Assembly: GCA_001724265.1 (NCBI GenBank)
Contig: MEDY01000142.1
Location: forward strand, 1-63,747
Direction: 5' to 3'
Length of the DNA stretch: 63,747 nt
Source: Rhizaria sp. SCN 62-66
Lineage: Eukaryota; Rhizaria, unplaced
Shown here one piece after another: positions 45,914 to 57,968 of this stretch (position 1 is the stretch's first letter; the number at the start of each line of letters is the position of its first letter). A program made the position numbers and the translations under genes. The notes under the pieces are model-generated. The model was not told where the DNA came from. It was given only the letters and a program-made list of their open reading frames with translations, and did not search any database.

Positions 45914-46725
45914 GACGCGGCCTGAGACGCAGAGAATAGCAGCGTACGAGCGTTGTGTTGCAAGAGTGTTGATTTAGCTTGTGAGACCAATCTACTACGG
46001 TGCTTAAGTCGGAGAGGACAGGAGATAAAAACGTGTTAGAGACAATTAAGAAGAGGCTTTCAATAAAACCACGCACACCATCGTAAACCAGAACGATATC
46101 CACACATGAAAACGTTTGATTGAGATATTCACGCTTTTGTTCTGAAACGCACAGCTACACTGCAAGAGGTAGAAGGCAGGTTTCTGATAATTGGTGCGCA
46201 GTAGAATGATCGTCAGAGTCTTTGCAAACTAATGATGATATGCATTCATACCCGGGACATAAACTGGTCTAATTATATCTCCCCCAAATACATGTCTATA
46301 TCTGGGGCGCGTCTCGTAGAAAGTAGGATGGTCAGCGCGAAGCTTCACAAACCCTCACCATTTCATTCTCTGGCTCCAGCTCACCAGAGGAGCTTTTGGA
46401 TACATTCGATTTACAATAAATACGCACATCATGCAGATTTAACAAATGCAGTTACGCTCTTCACGTATGAAAGGGTTCCTTGTTGCAGTCAAGCGCATCA
46501 GCCGAGTAGCCAAGGACGCGTCGCATCTCGTTACCAGCATCGCGTCCTCTACGTTGTTATGCTATATCTCATTAAAACATTTATCCCACAATGCTGCAAC
46601 ACACGGAACTACGTATAACGATGATTTGCTTATTATATCCTCGTATTTATACTAGGAAAGATACTTATAGTGCATATATGCATCGTTTCTTCACGACACA
46701 AGGTGCTTGTCGTGTGCGCCGCCTC
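45914..46725. other. Divergent promoter region, coiled-coil / ankyrin gene
   Basis: AT-rich, about 810 bases. It includes a 128-codon frame at 46232-46618 with no recognisable content, which I regard as chance. The ankyrin frame is open upstream to an ATG at 46591. Confidence 0.4.
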
Positions 46726-48789
46726 ATGTCCGCAGTCACTCTCCACGAGCCCCCTGGCGCACTTCGCCCAAGTATCGACAGCAGCGGCAGCGACATAAGC
46801 GACGATGATGCCCTTGCGCGCGAGTCTGCGCGCGAGTCTCGCCGTCTGAACGCGCCGCTGACCGAGGCCGGGTTCGAGCTGTTCGCAGGGCTGCTGCAAG
46901 CATTGGTGGACAAGGACGAGGACGCGCTCAAGTCGCTACTGGAGAGCGCATTTCCGGACTCCGAGGACACTGACGACGATGTTGATAACGACAAGGAAAG
47001 CGACCGTGGCTGTAACGTCGATAGTGACTTCGCCAGTCGCAGCAATGTTGTCAGCAACAATCCTATCCAGAGGAACACAAGCTCTGCCATTCTCTCTCGC
47101 ACGGCAGAAACGGCTGCGGTGCTTTCTGCCTCTACCAAGCCGCTGGGCCGCTGCGCCACGCGCGTGTTGACCGCTTGCCTCGTGGTCGCGGCGCGGCTGC
47201 GGCTGACCGGCGCCGCAAGCCAGCTGGTCAAGTACGGCGCCTCGCTCTCCGCCTCTGTCACGGGGCTGTTCACACACGTTCACCGCTGCGCCAGCCAACG
47301 CTGCGCCAGCCACCGCTGCGCCAGCGCGGTTTGCTGCCGGGAGCGCTCACAACCGCACCAGCATCAGCCTAGCACAGGGCCCGGCGACTGTCGGCCGCTG
47401 TGGCGGTGCGGGCGGCGGGGGCCGGGACTGACTGCGCTGCACGCGGCGTTGCTGGCACACGACGTGGCGCTGGCGACAATGCTCGTGCAGCACGGCTCGG
47501 ACGCGCGCACGCCTATCGTGCATAACGCCGCGGTGAAGCGCGACGCAGAACACACAGACAATGATACTTGTGGTGGCGAGCGCTGTTGCGGCGACTGTAT
47601 GGGTGCGTGCGAGCGCCAGTGCCAGTGCGAATGCGGGTGTGAGTTGTGTGCTGTTTTGAATTGGAATGATTCTTTCAATAATAACCACATCATTACGAAT
47701 AATGATGACGACGTGAGCAGTAGCATTAGTTTCAGTGACAAAACGCGCATGTTGACAGCCAGCACTTATTGCAGCACGATTACAGGCAGCACAGTCCCGA
47801 CACTAGTGCTTGCAGCTTTGGTGCGTGCGCGCGTTGAGTACAGCTGGGACTGTGAACATACTTCCGGATTAAACCAGGGTGCTGGTGGCTTGTCGTTAGA
47901 TAGTGAAAGCGATGTTCTATTTCCATTTTATGCTCCGCTCTCAGGTACTTCCACAATCGCTCATCGCTACGGAGAGAACCCCTTCAGCACTTATAGTTAT
48001 ACCTCCAAGGCCACCATTATCTCCCCAGCAACTATTATCAGCAACAATAACAAAAACATCAAGACAAACGAGACTGCAACCTGTGACGAGGATGGAAGCG
48101 GTGATGATCACAACGGCTCCAATCAGGTCGACGAAGACGGGAGTGATGACGAAGACTATTACCTTGACGAGGGCAGTAACGCTGGCAGCAATGGGGGCCA
48201 TAGTGACGACAGCGAAAGCAGCGATGCCGACGCAGACACCGAGTCCGACCCGGTTTCCCCGCCACTGCTGTCCCCGCTGCTGCTCGCTATCGCGCACCGC
48301 GCGTAGCACCGCGCCTCGGCCGCGCACCTGCTGCATTGGGCCGCGCGCGAGGACGACGCCGAGCTCATCGCGGAGCTGCTGGCCGGCGCGCGCGGCCGCT
48401 GGCGCAGGCACGGCGAGAGCGTGCGCAGACGCAGGCGGCTGCTGCGGATCAAGCTCAAGCGACATGCTACACGGCAGCAAAAACAATCACTGACCCATAA
48501 TCGCGAGGTTGATGATGACGCGTCTCTGGCAAGCGACTCTAGAGACGGCTTAGGTCTTCGTCACGCGGCTCGACCGGGGTACTCGCTCAACGAGGACGGC
48601 GGCACCGCACTGCACGCGGCGGCCGCGGCGGGCGCAGTGGCCGCGATCACCGCGCTGTGCATGGGCATGGGCGGCCGGCGGGGCCAGGGCAAGCGGGTGT
48701 CGTTTGCGGCGGCGGACTACTGGCGCGAGAGTGCCAAGAGGAAGGCTAATGTGACGGCAAAGGCCGTTAACAACGCGAACCCGGAGTGA
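46726..48789 (+). CDS. Ankyrin-repeat protein with in-frame TAG
   Basis: Single exon, 687 residues from the ATG at 46726 (alternative ATG 46591) to TGA. Ankyrin signatures are G-L-T-A-L-H-A-A-L-L-A-H-D-V-A-L-A-T-M-L at about residue 235, A-A-H-L-L-H-W-A-A-R-E-D-D-A-E-L-I just after the TAG, and G-G-T-A-L-H-A-A-A-A-A-G near the end. Codon 527 (48304-48306) is TAG, in the context A-H-R-A-stop-H-R-A-S. The reading frame continues for 160 codons with two ankyrin motifs before TGA. Acidic and Asn/Ser-rich segments separate the repeats, and a small R-C-A-S-x repeat lies near 47284. GC content and GC3 are visibly lower than in the surrounding genes. Function unknown. Confidence 0.7.
47283..47327 (+). 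repeat. 15-base tandem repeat encoding Arg-Cys-Ala-Ser-X
   Basis: Three near-identical units (CGCTGCGCCAGC plus a variable codon) in the ankyrin gene. Confidence 0.75.
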
Positions 48790-49401
48790 CGGCTGCATGC
48801 CAACGACGACAGAAAATTCACGTACTTGCAGTCGTTCACACAAGAAATCATCAATATCAACAACAAACTCTGGGCTTATCATGTGCGTATTATCAAATGC
48901 AATAAATTTGTGTTTGGAGATGCTGTCATTGATTTCGGTAAGAGCCGATCGACTAAGGTACCAACAGTGGTACTCACCAGGAGTAATCCTTTTCGTTGCA
49001 GCTTCCTATGGGTGAGCGATATCACGCGTATTCTATTGTTGAGAAGTGTACATGTCAACAGTATACATCTAAAACACGTGGTTTATATAAATATAATATT
49101 GTGTCTTCAAACGCACACTATCAGTGCGATTAAAGGTCGTACGAAAGGCACAGCTGTTCGCGTAGGCGACTACTACAACTCTCAGACACACATCGCAAAA
49201 TGACCTGCCTGATTCTTCAGACCATATTAAAGTACAAAACGTTCATTCTTTGTATTTTGCTGATCGGTCGGTTGTGATGAGCCACGTGTTTTACAATCAT
49301 TGTATTCCGTCCAAATTTTCTCTCTTTGACCCTCCAAGATTTCACTCAAAGAGTCACATACTGTCGTATCGCAGCGTACAACGCACTCTTTAACAATACC
49401 G
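48790..49401. other. Spacer, ankyrin to ARM gene
   Basis: AT-rich. It contains TCGGTCGG (49264-49271), 130 bases before the ARM start. A 126-codon frame at 48826-49203 lacks an ATG and has no recognisable content. Confidence 0.4.
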
Positions 49402-51073
49402 ATGTCGGCCCCGTTTACGTACACCTTGTTTCACGAGGCGCTTACCGACTTAATGGCGCCGACAACACCATTCACTGGAATTCAAAAGCTGTTGGATATA
49501 ATCCAGTCTTCCACGTATCACAATACCAAGAAGTACTTGAGGACGTTCACTGCAGCATGTCTCGAACTCGGTGTGATTGACTTGCTTGTGCGCTCACTCG
49601 AGTATTCGCCAGATGAAATCAGGTCCATTCGCAAGAAGGAGACATTCAGCGTCTTCATTCTGCTGACTGACACGTCCGAGGGTCGCACCGCTCTGCTCAC
49701 GAATCCCAGCGTAATTGCGACTTTATGCTCTGCAATTCGTCCAGGCCAGCCCATCAAAGTTGTCAGGAGTGCCCTTTGGCTACTGGGTCGACTGGCCATC
49801 AAGGGCCGCGCAACCGTCGACCTGCTGGTTGAGCACGGCGTGTTCGCCCGCCTATGCTGGTACACTGCGGAAGTCTTTGGGGGTGTTGTCCAGGTTCACG
49901 TAGAGGTTCTCGAAGCCCTCATGTCAACAGTGAACAAGTTCGCTGGCGTGTATCCACTGTTGCCATACGACGTCTTGGCGCCAATGGTCCCACCACTCGA
50001 CCTTGCGCTACGTAACATCCCGAGGACCCAAGGCTACGACAATGTGCTTCAAAATACGCTGCTGTCACTGTCGCATATTTTTTCTAACAATTACGACTAC
50101 GTACGGTTTGACGACCTTGTTTATGGAGGCGAAAATAGCATCTTTCACAACGCGATCAAGCGTATGTTTGTGGACGATACGAACTCCTCGCCCGTGGTGG
50201 GCCTTATCCAATCGGTTGGTGCGCTGAGTGAAGGCATTCCCGAGCTCGCGTTCACGCCTTTCGTTCTCGGACATATGCACCGATTTGCGCTGTCCGTGGA
50301 CTTTGATGAGTGCCCTCATGATTTTCAGACGATTGTGTCAACGATGTCAAACCTGATGAACAAGAGTCCCGAAATGCTGTTCCGCGTAATTGCATCTAAC
50401 GTACTTCATGCTCTAATTTCCCGCGCGCCCGTGCGTATGTATCATGGGGTGGTAAGCATGCTAGAGGTTGCTACTATAAATGTCGACAATGACTAGACAC
50501 GACTGACCGTTGCTTCAGCTTTTCTTGAGTCCGACGCCTTGCGTTGCTGCGTGCAGACTCTCCACGGTGGTCTAGAGTTAGACCGGCCTAAGACGTGCAA
50601 AGTGCTTTGGTTTGCGATAGAAGCCGGTGGTACAGATGCCGACTTTGCAGCGCTTGCGTGGGGTGAGCCGAGCAATGTGTTTCTGGCAGCCTTTTTTGCA
50701 ACAGGCGGTTGGTACGCTCTTGTGAATAATATGCACAGCAAACCGAGGTGCGTTGATGCATTAGCGCTGCGCAAAGCTCATTATAGATATCGTTGGTTGC
50801 ATTGCCGATGATTACGGACCGTTGCCGAGGCACAGGTACGAGGACGAATTCGGGGACGAGGACGAAGACTGGGATGATGATGACGAGAGCGGTGCCGATG
50901 ACGAAGACATCGCCTTCGATGATGAATACGAAGGCGACGACTCCAACTTCGAGGGCACTTATGGAGCCGACGAAGATGAAGTTGAGGATGATGACTCAAA
51001 AAGCGAGGAATACCTCGAAATCGAGGAGTATATCGATTATGATGAGGAAGATGACGAAGATGGAGCATTTTGA
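49402..51073 (+). CDS. Importin-alpha-like ARM-repeat protein, in-frame TAG and apparent frameshift
   Basis: The frame opens at ATG 49402 and runs through a TAG at codon 365 (50494-50496) to TGA at 50809-50811 (469 residues). Repeated helical units resemble armadillo repeats of the importin-alpha type, for example V-R-S-A-L-W-L-L-G-R-L-A at about residue 117 and V-L-W-F-A-I-E-A-G after the TAG. Importin-alpha carries NLS cargo into the nucleus. It lacks an obvious N-terminal IBB domain, so it may be a divergent paralogue. Near 50779 the coding-like frame shifts by one base: dropping one C would continue as K-A-I-I-D-I-V-G into a very acidic 85-residue tail ending in TGA at 51073. This could be a sequencing error, a real mutation or programmed frameshifting. 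GC is low compared with neighbours. Confidence 0.5.
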
Positions 51074-51831
51074 ATAAGACGCAGATTGAAAAATTTGTGA
51101 AGCGAAATGAGATGATAAGAAAATTAATGAGTCTGTTAAGAGGTAGCTGTAGCTTAAGCTTGTAGCAATAGTACGCGCCTATGACATGCATGTAAATAAG
51201 AACGTCCTGCGGCAACCGTGAGGACACCCTTGCAATGATATTCAATAATACAGTGTATAGATATAGTTGATCATGACAACGACAGTGCGAGTGCTGCAAG
51301 TGATGACGATTCGAAGGATGATGAGCTGGAAGTCAAGTTTTTTCAAGTTTTTCAGGTTTAAAATCAAGAGATTTGCGAATCAGACACGACCACGTTATAA
51401 AAGACTGAATACGTACAATACCACATATATATGTACGTACGTAATAAAACTTGGTGATTGGCTTCGATTATGGCATACATGTACATGTATTAAAACTAAT
51501 GTAAACGTTTGATAGGAAAATAGCGCAACAGCTCTAGAGATGGCTCAAAGCAAACAAGCATGCTCAAGCTTAACATAAATTAAAATATCAATTTGAAAAT
51601 ATATAAACAAAGCTACATCTATCTGTAACAAACAGAAGTAGTCAGCCGCGTCATCTTGTCACAGAGGGTACATAAGCACATTGCTCAAAGCAGATTAGCA
51701 CCAACGCACAGACGGAGCAAGAAGCATCACGTCAGAAAGATCAAGACAAAAGAAGAGACACAAGATTGGTAATTAACGTTGCAGGGTCTCGAGATAAAGC
51801 TCAAAAAGCAAAGCAACACAGGATTCCATGG
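51074..51831. other. Convergent 3' spacer, ARM / DHHC genes
   Basis: Strongly AT-rich, about 760 bases. Nothing supported. Confidence 0.5.
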
Positions 51832-52540
51832 TTACTCCGGCCAAGTCCTGATGAACACCGCGTTGTTCTCGACCAGCTCCATGTCGATGGGGTGCGCGGC
51901 AGCCCTGCGCCGCTTGGCCTCTGGCGCGCACACGGTGCCCGCGGCCGCCTCCGCCGCGGCCTCCTCGGCCGTGGGGTCAGCCAGGTCCCAGGGCAGCGCG
52001 GACTCGACCGCGCCGGACTCGGCGTCCACCGACACGCCGTAGACGGCTGCCAGCGGCGCGAAGGGCGAGACGATGGAGCGCGGCCAGACGCGCGGCGCGC
52101 TGCCGGCCGCGAGCGCGGGCACGCGCAGACTCGCGGCCGTCGCGGCAGCCGCGGCGCGGGCGGCAGAGAGCGACTCGCTGTACACGGCGGCCACAACGGA
52201 CGCGGTGTTCGCGCTGGCGTTCGCGGTCAGCACGGAGGAGCTGTGCTTCAGACTGTTCTTCGCGGCGTCCTTGTCCTTGTCAGTGTCCTTGTCCGTGTCG
52301 CTAGCGCGCGTGTTCGCGTACGCGTTGTTGGCGTCGACGACGGTGACGGGCATCGCGGCGGCGCTAGTGTGGTCGAGACTGAAGCTCGAGTTGCCGTGGA
52401 CGTTGCCGTTGCCGTTGGTGTTGGCAGGCGCCGTCTTGAGCGCCATCAACTCGACGCTGGCGCCGGTCTCACCTGCATTCGCGCGCACGCTGGCCTTGCT
52501 CTTGGTCTTGGCGGCGCGCGCCGCGGCGGCAGCAGCAGCA

Positions 52541-52571
<31 letters not shown>

Positions 52572-55500
52572 GCGACTGCACGGTGAGCACGTGGTGCCGC
52601 GTGCTAGCATTGACATCGCGCGCGTCGTGGCGGCGCTGCCGCTGCGCGCCGCGGCCGCGGGCCGAGGGCGGGAAGCAGAGCGTGCGCAGCCAGTTGCGGC
52701 AGCAGCCGCGCGAGTGTGGCGCGCCCAGGGGGAAGGCCTATTTGAGGTACTCCGCCGTGGTGACACCTTGGAGAGTGAGAGCGGGAGAGAGAGAGAGAAA
52801 ACAATGAGATATGGGGGTAATTATAAAACTCGATGGTAACTATAAAACTCGCTGCACAAATATCAACGTTTTTACATCAAAACATCGATAACACCGAGTT
52901 AAAGCATGCTATAGCAAGTTCGCTTTGCGTACCCTTGATAGAGAGGTTGACGTGGAAGCCTGTGAGCCAGCCCACGAGCACGGCTGCGCAGAGCGCGAAG
53001 ATGGCGATGAGCAGCGACAGCGGATTGCGCGCGAGCGCGGAGCCCACGCCGCGCGCCAGCGAGGTGCCGTCGCGGTCGGCGAAGTGCTGGCCGACCTGGA
53101 CCAGCGAGTAGAGGCTGGTGCCGACGACGAAGAGCACAAGCAGCGAGAGGATGTAGAGGAACAAGGTGAAGGAGCGGTAGTTGCGGCGGCCGATGCACGT
53201 GCCCACCCACGGGCAGTCTATGACGTCGCAACATCGTAAAGGCAAGACAAGCGAGGCTAAGGAAAGAAAGAGTGAGTTTGCGTAATAAAACAAGAAATAC
53301 AGATGCCATGGTCAGATAAGAAAGCACATTGTTTCATTGTAAAAAATCATTTGAGTTGTTTGGAACGTACGGTGGTCGAAGCCTTCGACGCAGTTGTTGC
53401 AGATGTTGCAGTGCATGGAGCGCGGCGGGCGGTAGATTTTGCACGTGTCGCAGAACTTGAGCCGCGTGACCATGCCGCCCGTCACAACGTCCTGCCAGCG
53501 CTGCGGGTGCGCGGCGTAGATGAGCGGCCGCGCGGGGTCTTCGCTGGCGGCGCGCAGGCCTTCCTCCTCCGCAGCCAGTCGCAGCGCTGGCGGCAGATCC
53601 CAGTACTTGACCACCGACACGGTCTTGACGCCGCTCACGGCCACCGCGCCTGCCTTGGCCGCAGCCTTCGCGTTCGCCGCTGCCGCCGCATTGGCATTCG
53701 CGGTGGTGGCGGCGGTGGCGGCTGCGGTGGCGGCGGCGACGGAGACGGAGATGGCGCGGGCAACAAGCGCGTTGTTTCTGGGGTGGCTGTGAGCCGGGTA
53801 GTAGCGCTGGCCCGCCGCCCCAGCCGCCACGCCGTCAACGTGGACGCCGGCGTTGACGTTGTTGTACTGCGCGTCGAGGTGTGCGTGCGCGGGCGGGGGA
53901 CCCGTGGGCACGCGTTCCAAGTCGAGCCCCATGCCGAGCCCCTCGTGCGCCAGCAGTACGCTGGCGTCGGTGCACACGTCCAGCGCTCCGCCCGCGCCCC
54001 CGTAGCCCGCCAGCGCCAGAGCGGCGTCGGCGGCCGCGTCCGCGTCGGTCTCGAGCGTCACGGACACGACGGGCACGCCGTGCTTGCGCACGTCCGCGGC
54101 CGCGACGGCCATCATGAGCAGCGGCTGTTGCACCATGAGCACGGGGTGGCGCGGCACCACGCCCGGGTCCGAAAAGGCCGTCGCCGTCAACGTCCACAGC
54201 GCGCCGACCAGCAGCACGGCCGCCACAACCCAGGCCCAGGCGCCCGCGCCGGAGCCGCCATCGGTGAAGGCGTTGACGTCGCGGGCCGGGAAGGCCATGA
54301 AGAGCGCCCAAGGCACGAGGATCAACGCGTACGTCTGCGCGACCTTGCCGGGCTGCGAGCCGCCGAAGAGGCGCCCGTCACAGTAGAAGTTGTTGCGGCC
54401 TGGGAAGTGCTGCCACTGGCGCGAAAGCACCGGCAGCGACGCGCCCGAGGCGAGCGCGTCGTCGGCGTCGCCGTTGCCGTGGGCCCCCGCCGCGCCATCG
54501 CCGCTGCAGTCGCAGTTACCGTAGTCGTCGTGGTCGTGTCCGTGTCCGTGCCTGTGTCTGTTGTTGTGGCCGTGGCCGTGGTGCCCGGTGCCCAACAGCA
54601 GACTGCTGCGGCGCGAGCGGTCGACAGACTCGATGTTTGAGACTGTGGGCGGCAGGTCCTCCGGCTCGGTTAAGTCGCCGCCGTCGTCGAAGCCGTGGTC
54701 GTGACCGTGGCCGTAGCTACGGCTGTGGGGGTCGAGACCGGCGAGGTCGTCGTCGTCCTCGTTGTCATCCTCGTTGTTGTCCCTGTTGTTGTCACCGCGA
54801 TCATCGTCATCGTCATCGTGTTTGTGGGCGTGGTTGCTGCTCTTGGGATGATGGAAGTTGATCGCTGTGCGGGCGTTGTGAGCCTCACTGTCGTCTTCAT
54901 TGTCGTTGGTGGCAGACTCGGTATTGTGATTGTTGAAGCTGCTTTGGTTGCTGCTCATGTTGGTGCTGCCCGTATAGTTGTTCGGGTACCGGGTCGGCGG
55001 ACTGCAGTCGCCGTCGCCATCGGAGCTTAAGCCGCCCCCCACAGAAGGTAAGCCGCCGCCGCTGCGGGGCGACGCAACAGTCGCCGTCGCCGCCAACGCA
55101 AGCGCAATGTCGCGCGCGCTGACCGCATCGTCAGCGTTCGCGTCGCTGCTTGGCGGTTGCTGCTGCTGCTGCGGTTGCTGCGGTTGCTTTGTGCGCACCC
55201 GCACAGGCCGGACGCGCACCACGGTCGCCACGCCCGCATCAGCGGCTTTGTTGCTGTTGTTGTTACTGTCTGCGAGGTCGGTGGGGTCGAAGCCCCCGAA
55301 GCTGTCACTGCGACTCTGACTGTGGTTGTGACTGTGATCTTGCTGCTCACAGTCACTCTCTTGCTGCTGCTGCTGCTGCTGCTCGCGGTCGCTCGGCTGG
55401 CGCTCTGGCTCGAAGTCGCCACTGCCCAGCTTGCTACCGTGCAGCCCCCGGTCACTCTTGTGCTCGCGATCGCTCTTGGTCTCGCGGTCGCGACTGTGGC

Positions 55501-56857
55501 TGTGCGACTTTTCGTACTTATTGATGTTGTTAGCACTCTTAGCGTGATTACTGCCTTCATCCTCAGAGGACGAAAACTCAAACAGCTTCGCACCCGTGAC
55601 CGCGCGCGACGAAAACCGCGCCTTGGTGGCCGGGCTGGTCACACCGGCAGCGGCGGCCGCAGCGGCAGCGCTATTTGCACCGGCGTTGGCGCTGGCGTTG
55701 GCGCTGAGGCTGCCGCGGGCGCTTGACGACGACGGTACTGCGTTGTTGCTGTTGCTGTTGCGGGCGCTGCTGCTCGCAACGACATTCGTGTTGCTGTTGT
55801 TGTTGTTGTTGCTATCACTATCGGGAGGCAAAGCAGGGCCAGCGACGGTCACAGCGCCAGCGGCGTCGTTAGCGCCAGAGTTGGCGTTTGACGCGCTATT
55901 ACTTGCTGAAGCGGCGGCGGCGGCGGCGGCTGCAAGCGCCAGCGTCAGTCCCGAGGGGCCTTCGTTGACGCCGGCACTGGCGTAGCGCGAGCTGGCTTCG
56001 GCGTCGATGCTGGTGAGATCAGTGCTGCTGCTGCTGCTGTTGTCGTGCGCGTTGCAGTCCGCTGCCGCTCTCTCAGCGTGGCCGTAGCCGTGCGCGTGCG
56101 CGTGCGGATGTGCGTTGCCGGGGCAGGGGAACGGGGCGCCGCTCGGCAGCAGCAACAGCGTCGCAGTCGCGTTCCCGTGGCCCAGACCGTGGCCGTGACC
56201 GTGGGCAACAGTGGCAGCGGCCGCAGTCGCGGGGAGGCCAGCACCAGCGCCGGACTGTTCGTGCTCATGCTCGCGGTCGTGTTCTGCGGCGGTGGCGGCG
56301 GCCAGTGCGGAGGCCGCGGGCGCGGGCGAAAATGTCGGTGGCGACGCAGACACAGTCGCTAGGAGCGGCGCGGGCTGGATGTCGACCACCAGCGAGCTGC
56401 TCTCATTCCGCAGCGTGTTCGTGTTGTTGTTGCTACTGATGTTGTTGTTTGCATTGGGGTTAGCGCTGTAGGCGAGGATGTGCGTGTGCAGCGCGTGGGC
56501 GTTACTGTGTGCGTGCGCGTGTGTGTGCGCGTTCGTATGCGCGATCGGCGAGAGCGGGCACGGCGGCACGCCATCGCGCGACTCAATCGTCGTCGCTGTT
56601 GTCGGTGCCGCAGTCGCAGTCGCCGCGGCAGCGTCTCTCGCGCCCAGTCTGGTCGCGGTCGCAGCCACTGCAGACGCCGCATCGGACTCTGATGCCACGG
56701 TGGCGTCCGCAGCGTCCGCGGCGGCGGCGGCGGCGGCCGACTCGGCGGACTCGGCGAGCAGGAGCTCTGCGGCGGCGCTGGGCGGTAGCGCGGCGAGGCG
56801 TGCGCGGATGGACGCCGACATCGCGGCCAGGTCAACCGCGGGCGGCTGCTCGCTCAT
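51832..56857 (-). CDS. DHHC-type protein palmitoyltransferase with in-frame TAG
   Basis: Three exons, 56857-53371, 53217-52933 and 52766-51832; introns GTACGT and GTACGC to AG. 1568 residues, ending in TAA. The first 780 or so residues are disordered (His/Asn/Ser/Asp-rich). The enzyme then starts with G-R-N-N-F-Y-C-D-G-R-L-F, two membrane helices, S-D-P-G-V-V-P-R, and after a low-complexity loop the Cys-rich domain C-D-T-C-K-I-Y-R-P-P-R-S-M-H-C. The active site D-H-H-C-P-W-V-G is assembled across intron 1 in the middle of the second His codon. Two more helices follow, then the T-T-A-E-Y-L motif and a P-H-S-R-G-C-C-R-N-W-L-R-T-L-C block. Codon 1267 (52740-52738) is TAG, between those last two conserved motifs. 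It attaches palmitate to Cys on membrane proteins and resembles the DHHC9/14/18 group. Confidence 0.88.
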
Positions 56858-57968
56858 AAGGATACAAAGCGACGCAAGCCAGAGCGGGAGCGCAGTCGCG
56901 GGGGCTGGGGCAGGCGCGGGGGCGCGGGGCGGGCGGGGTTAGGCCGAGCCAGAGAGGCTTCGCGAGAGAGGGATTGCGAGGAGAGGGCTTGCTGCGGACT
57001 CGGGGAGAAGCAGATTGGGCCAGCACACGCTATAAAGCGGGGGCCGGTAAAGAAAAAAGCGAGTGAACGCCACAAAGAGGGCGCGGGCGCGCTGGGGAGC
57101 GAAATGAGGATGCCGGAGCAGGGCGGAACAGCGCTAACGGTGAGCGGAGGGACGGTGCTGACGGGCTTAGAGAGGGAGCGATTTGTGAAGCATAACGAGC
57201 AGCTCAAGGGACTTATTTAAGTTATTAGATTTTAATCAACGAGGAAATTACAATATACAAGCACAGGAGATGCTGTCGTTCGTTTTGTGCCGCTCGTAGC
57301 CTCGTTCACTGGCCCGACCCCCCGCCCCACCGCCACCGCCACTGCCACCAGTCGACCGACGCTGGTCAGATCGCACCGAGAAGACTGAGGGAGAACATAC
57401 ACTTTAGGACACGATATGTAAGCAAAGAAGATAGATTGTGAAGATAATAACAACAGTCTAAGTTATGCCACATTGTATAGAGCGTTATTTTGTTTGTACT
57501 TGGAGTATTGTAGATTTATACCGCAACGATTCGTTGAGCTAAGAGATTGTGACTCTACTTGTGCAAAGATTCTTGTATTCTTGTGTTTTTGTGGTCGTTT
57601 TTTGCCTGTTTGTTTGCTCGTCACTGGCAGTTACTATACTTCCACGACACAAACAGGTGTAAATGAATGACTATAGACATCAGGCGTGATGACAACAACA
57701 ATGTACGCGCCAGCAGCAACAAAGATTTGTTGTTCCGGCGGTTACGGTATTGTTGCAACCACTCTGTGTCAAAACTGTGTAACATTGCGTAACACAAGCA
57801 CAGAAACGCACCCAACTCATTGTGTGCGGTTGCTATGTCATGCTACATCTTATATCCCCCTTTCTAACCTCCTGTGAGTCCTCCGAGCCGCTATAAACTG
57901 TGCCCAGAACTCCTTAACTACTCTTACTCTTTGCCTCACATGTGGCTTCGCGCATTGATTGCGTTTCC
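56858..57968. other. Spacer upstream of the DHHC gene
   Basis: GC-rich next to the DHHC start (to about 57150), then AT-rich. A C-rich patch at about 57285-57390 contains CGACCGAC (57353-57360). Short frames here are not supported as genes. Confidence 0.4.

Noticed and set aside
46232-46618. 128-codon frame upstream of the ankyrin gene
   Set aside because: AT-rich spacer composition, no recognisable motifs; chance.
48826-49203. 126-codon frame between ankyrin and ARM genes
   Set aside because: No ATG start, spacer-like composition, no motif.
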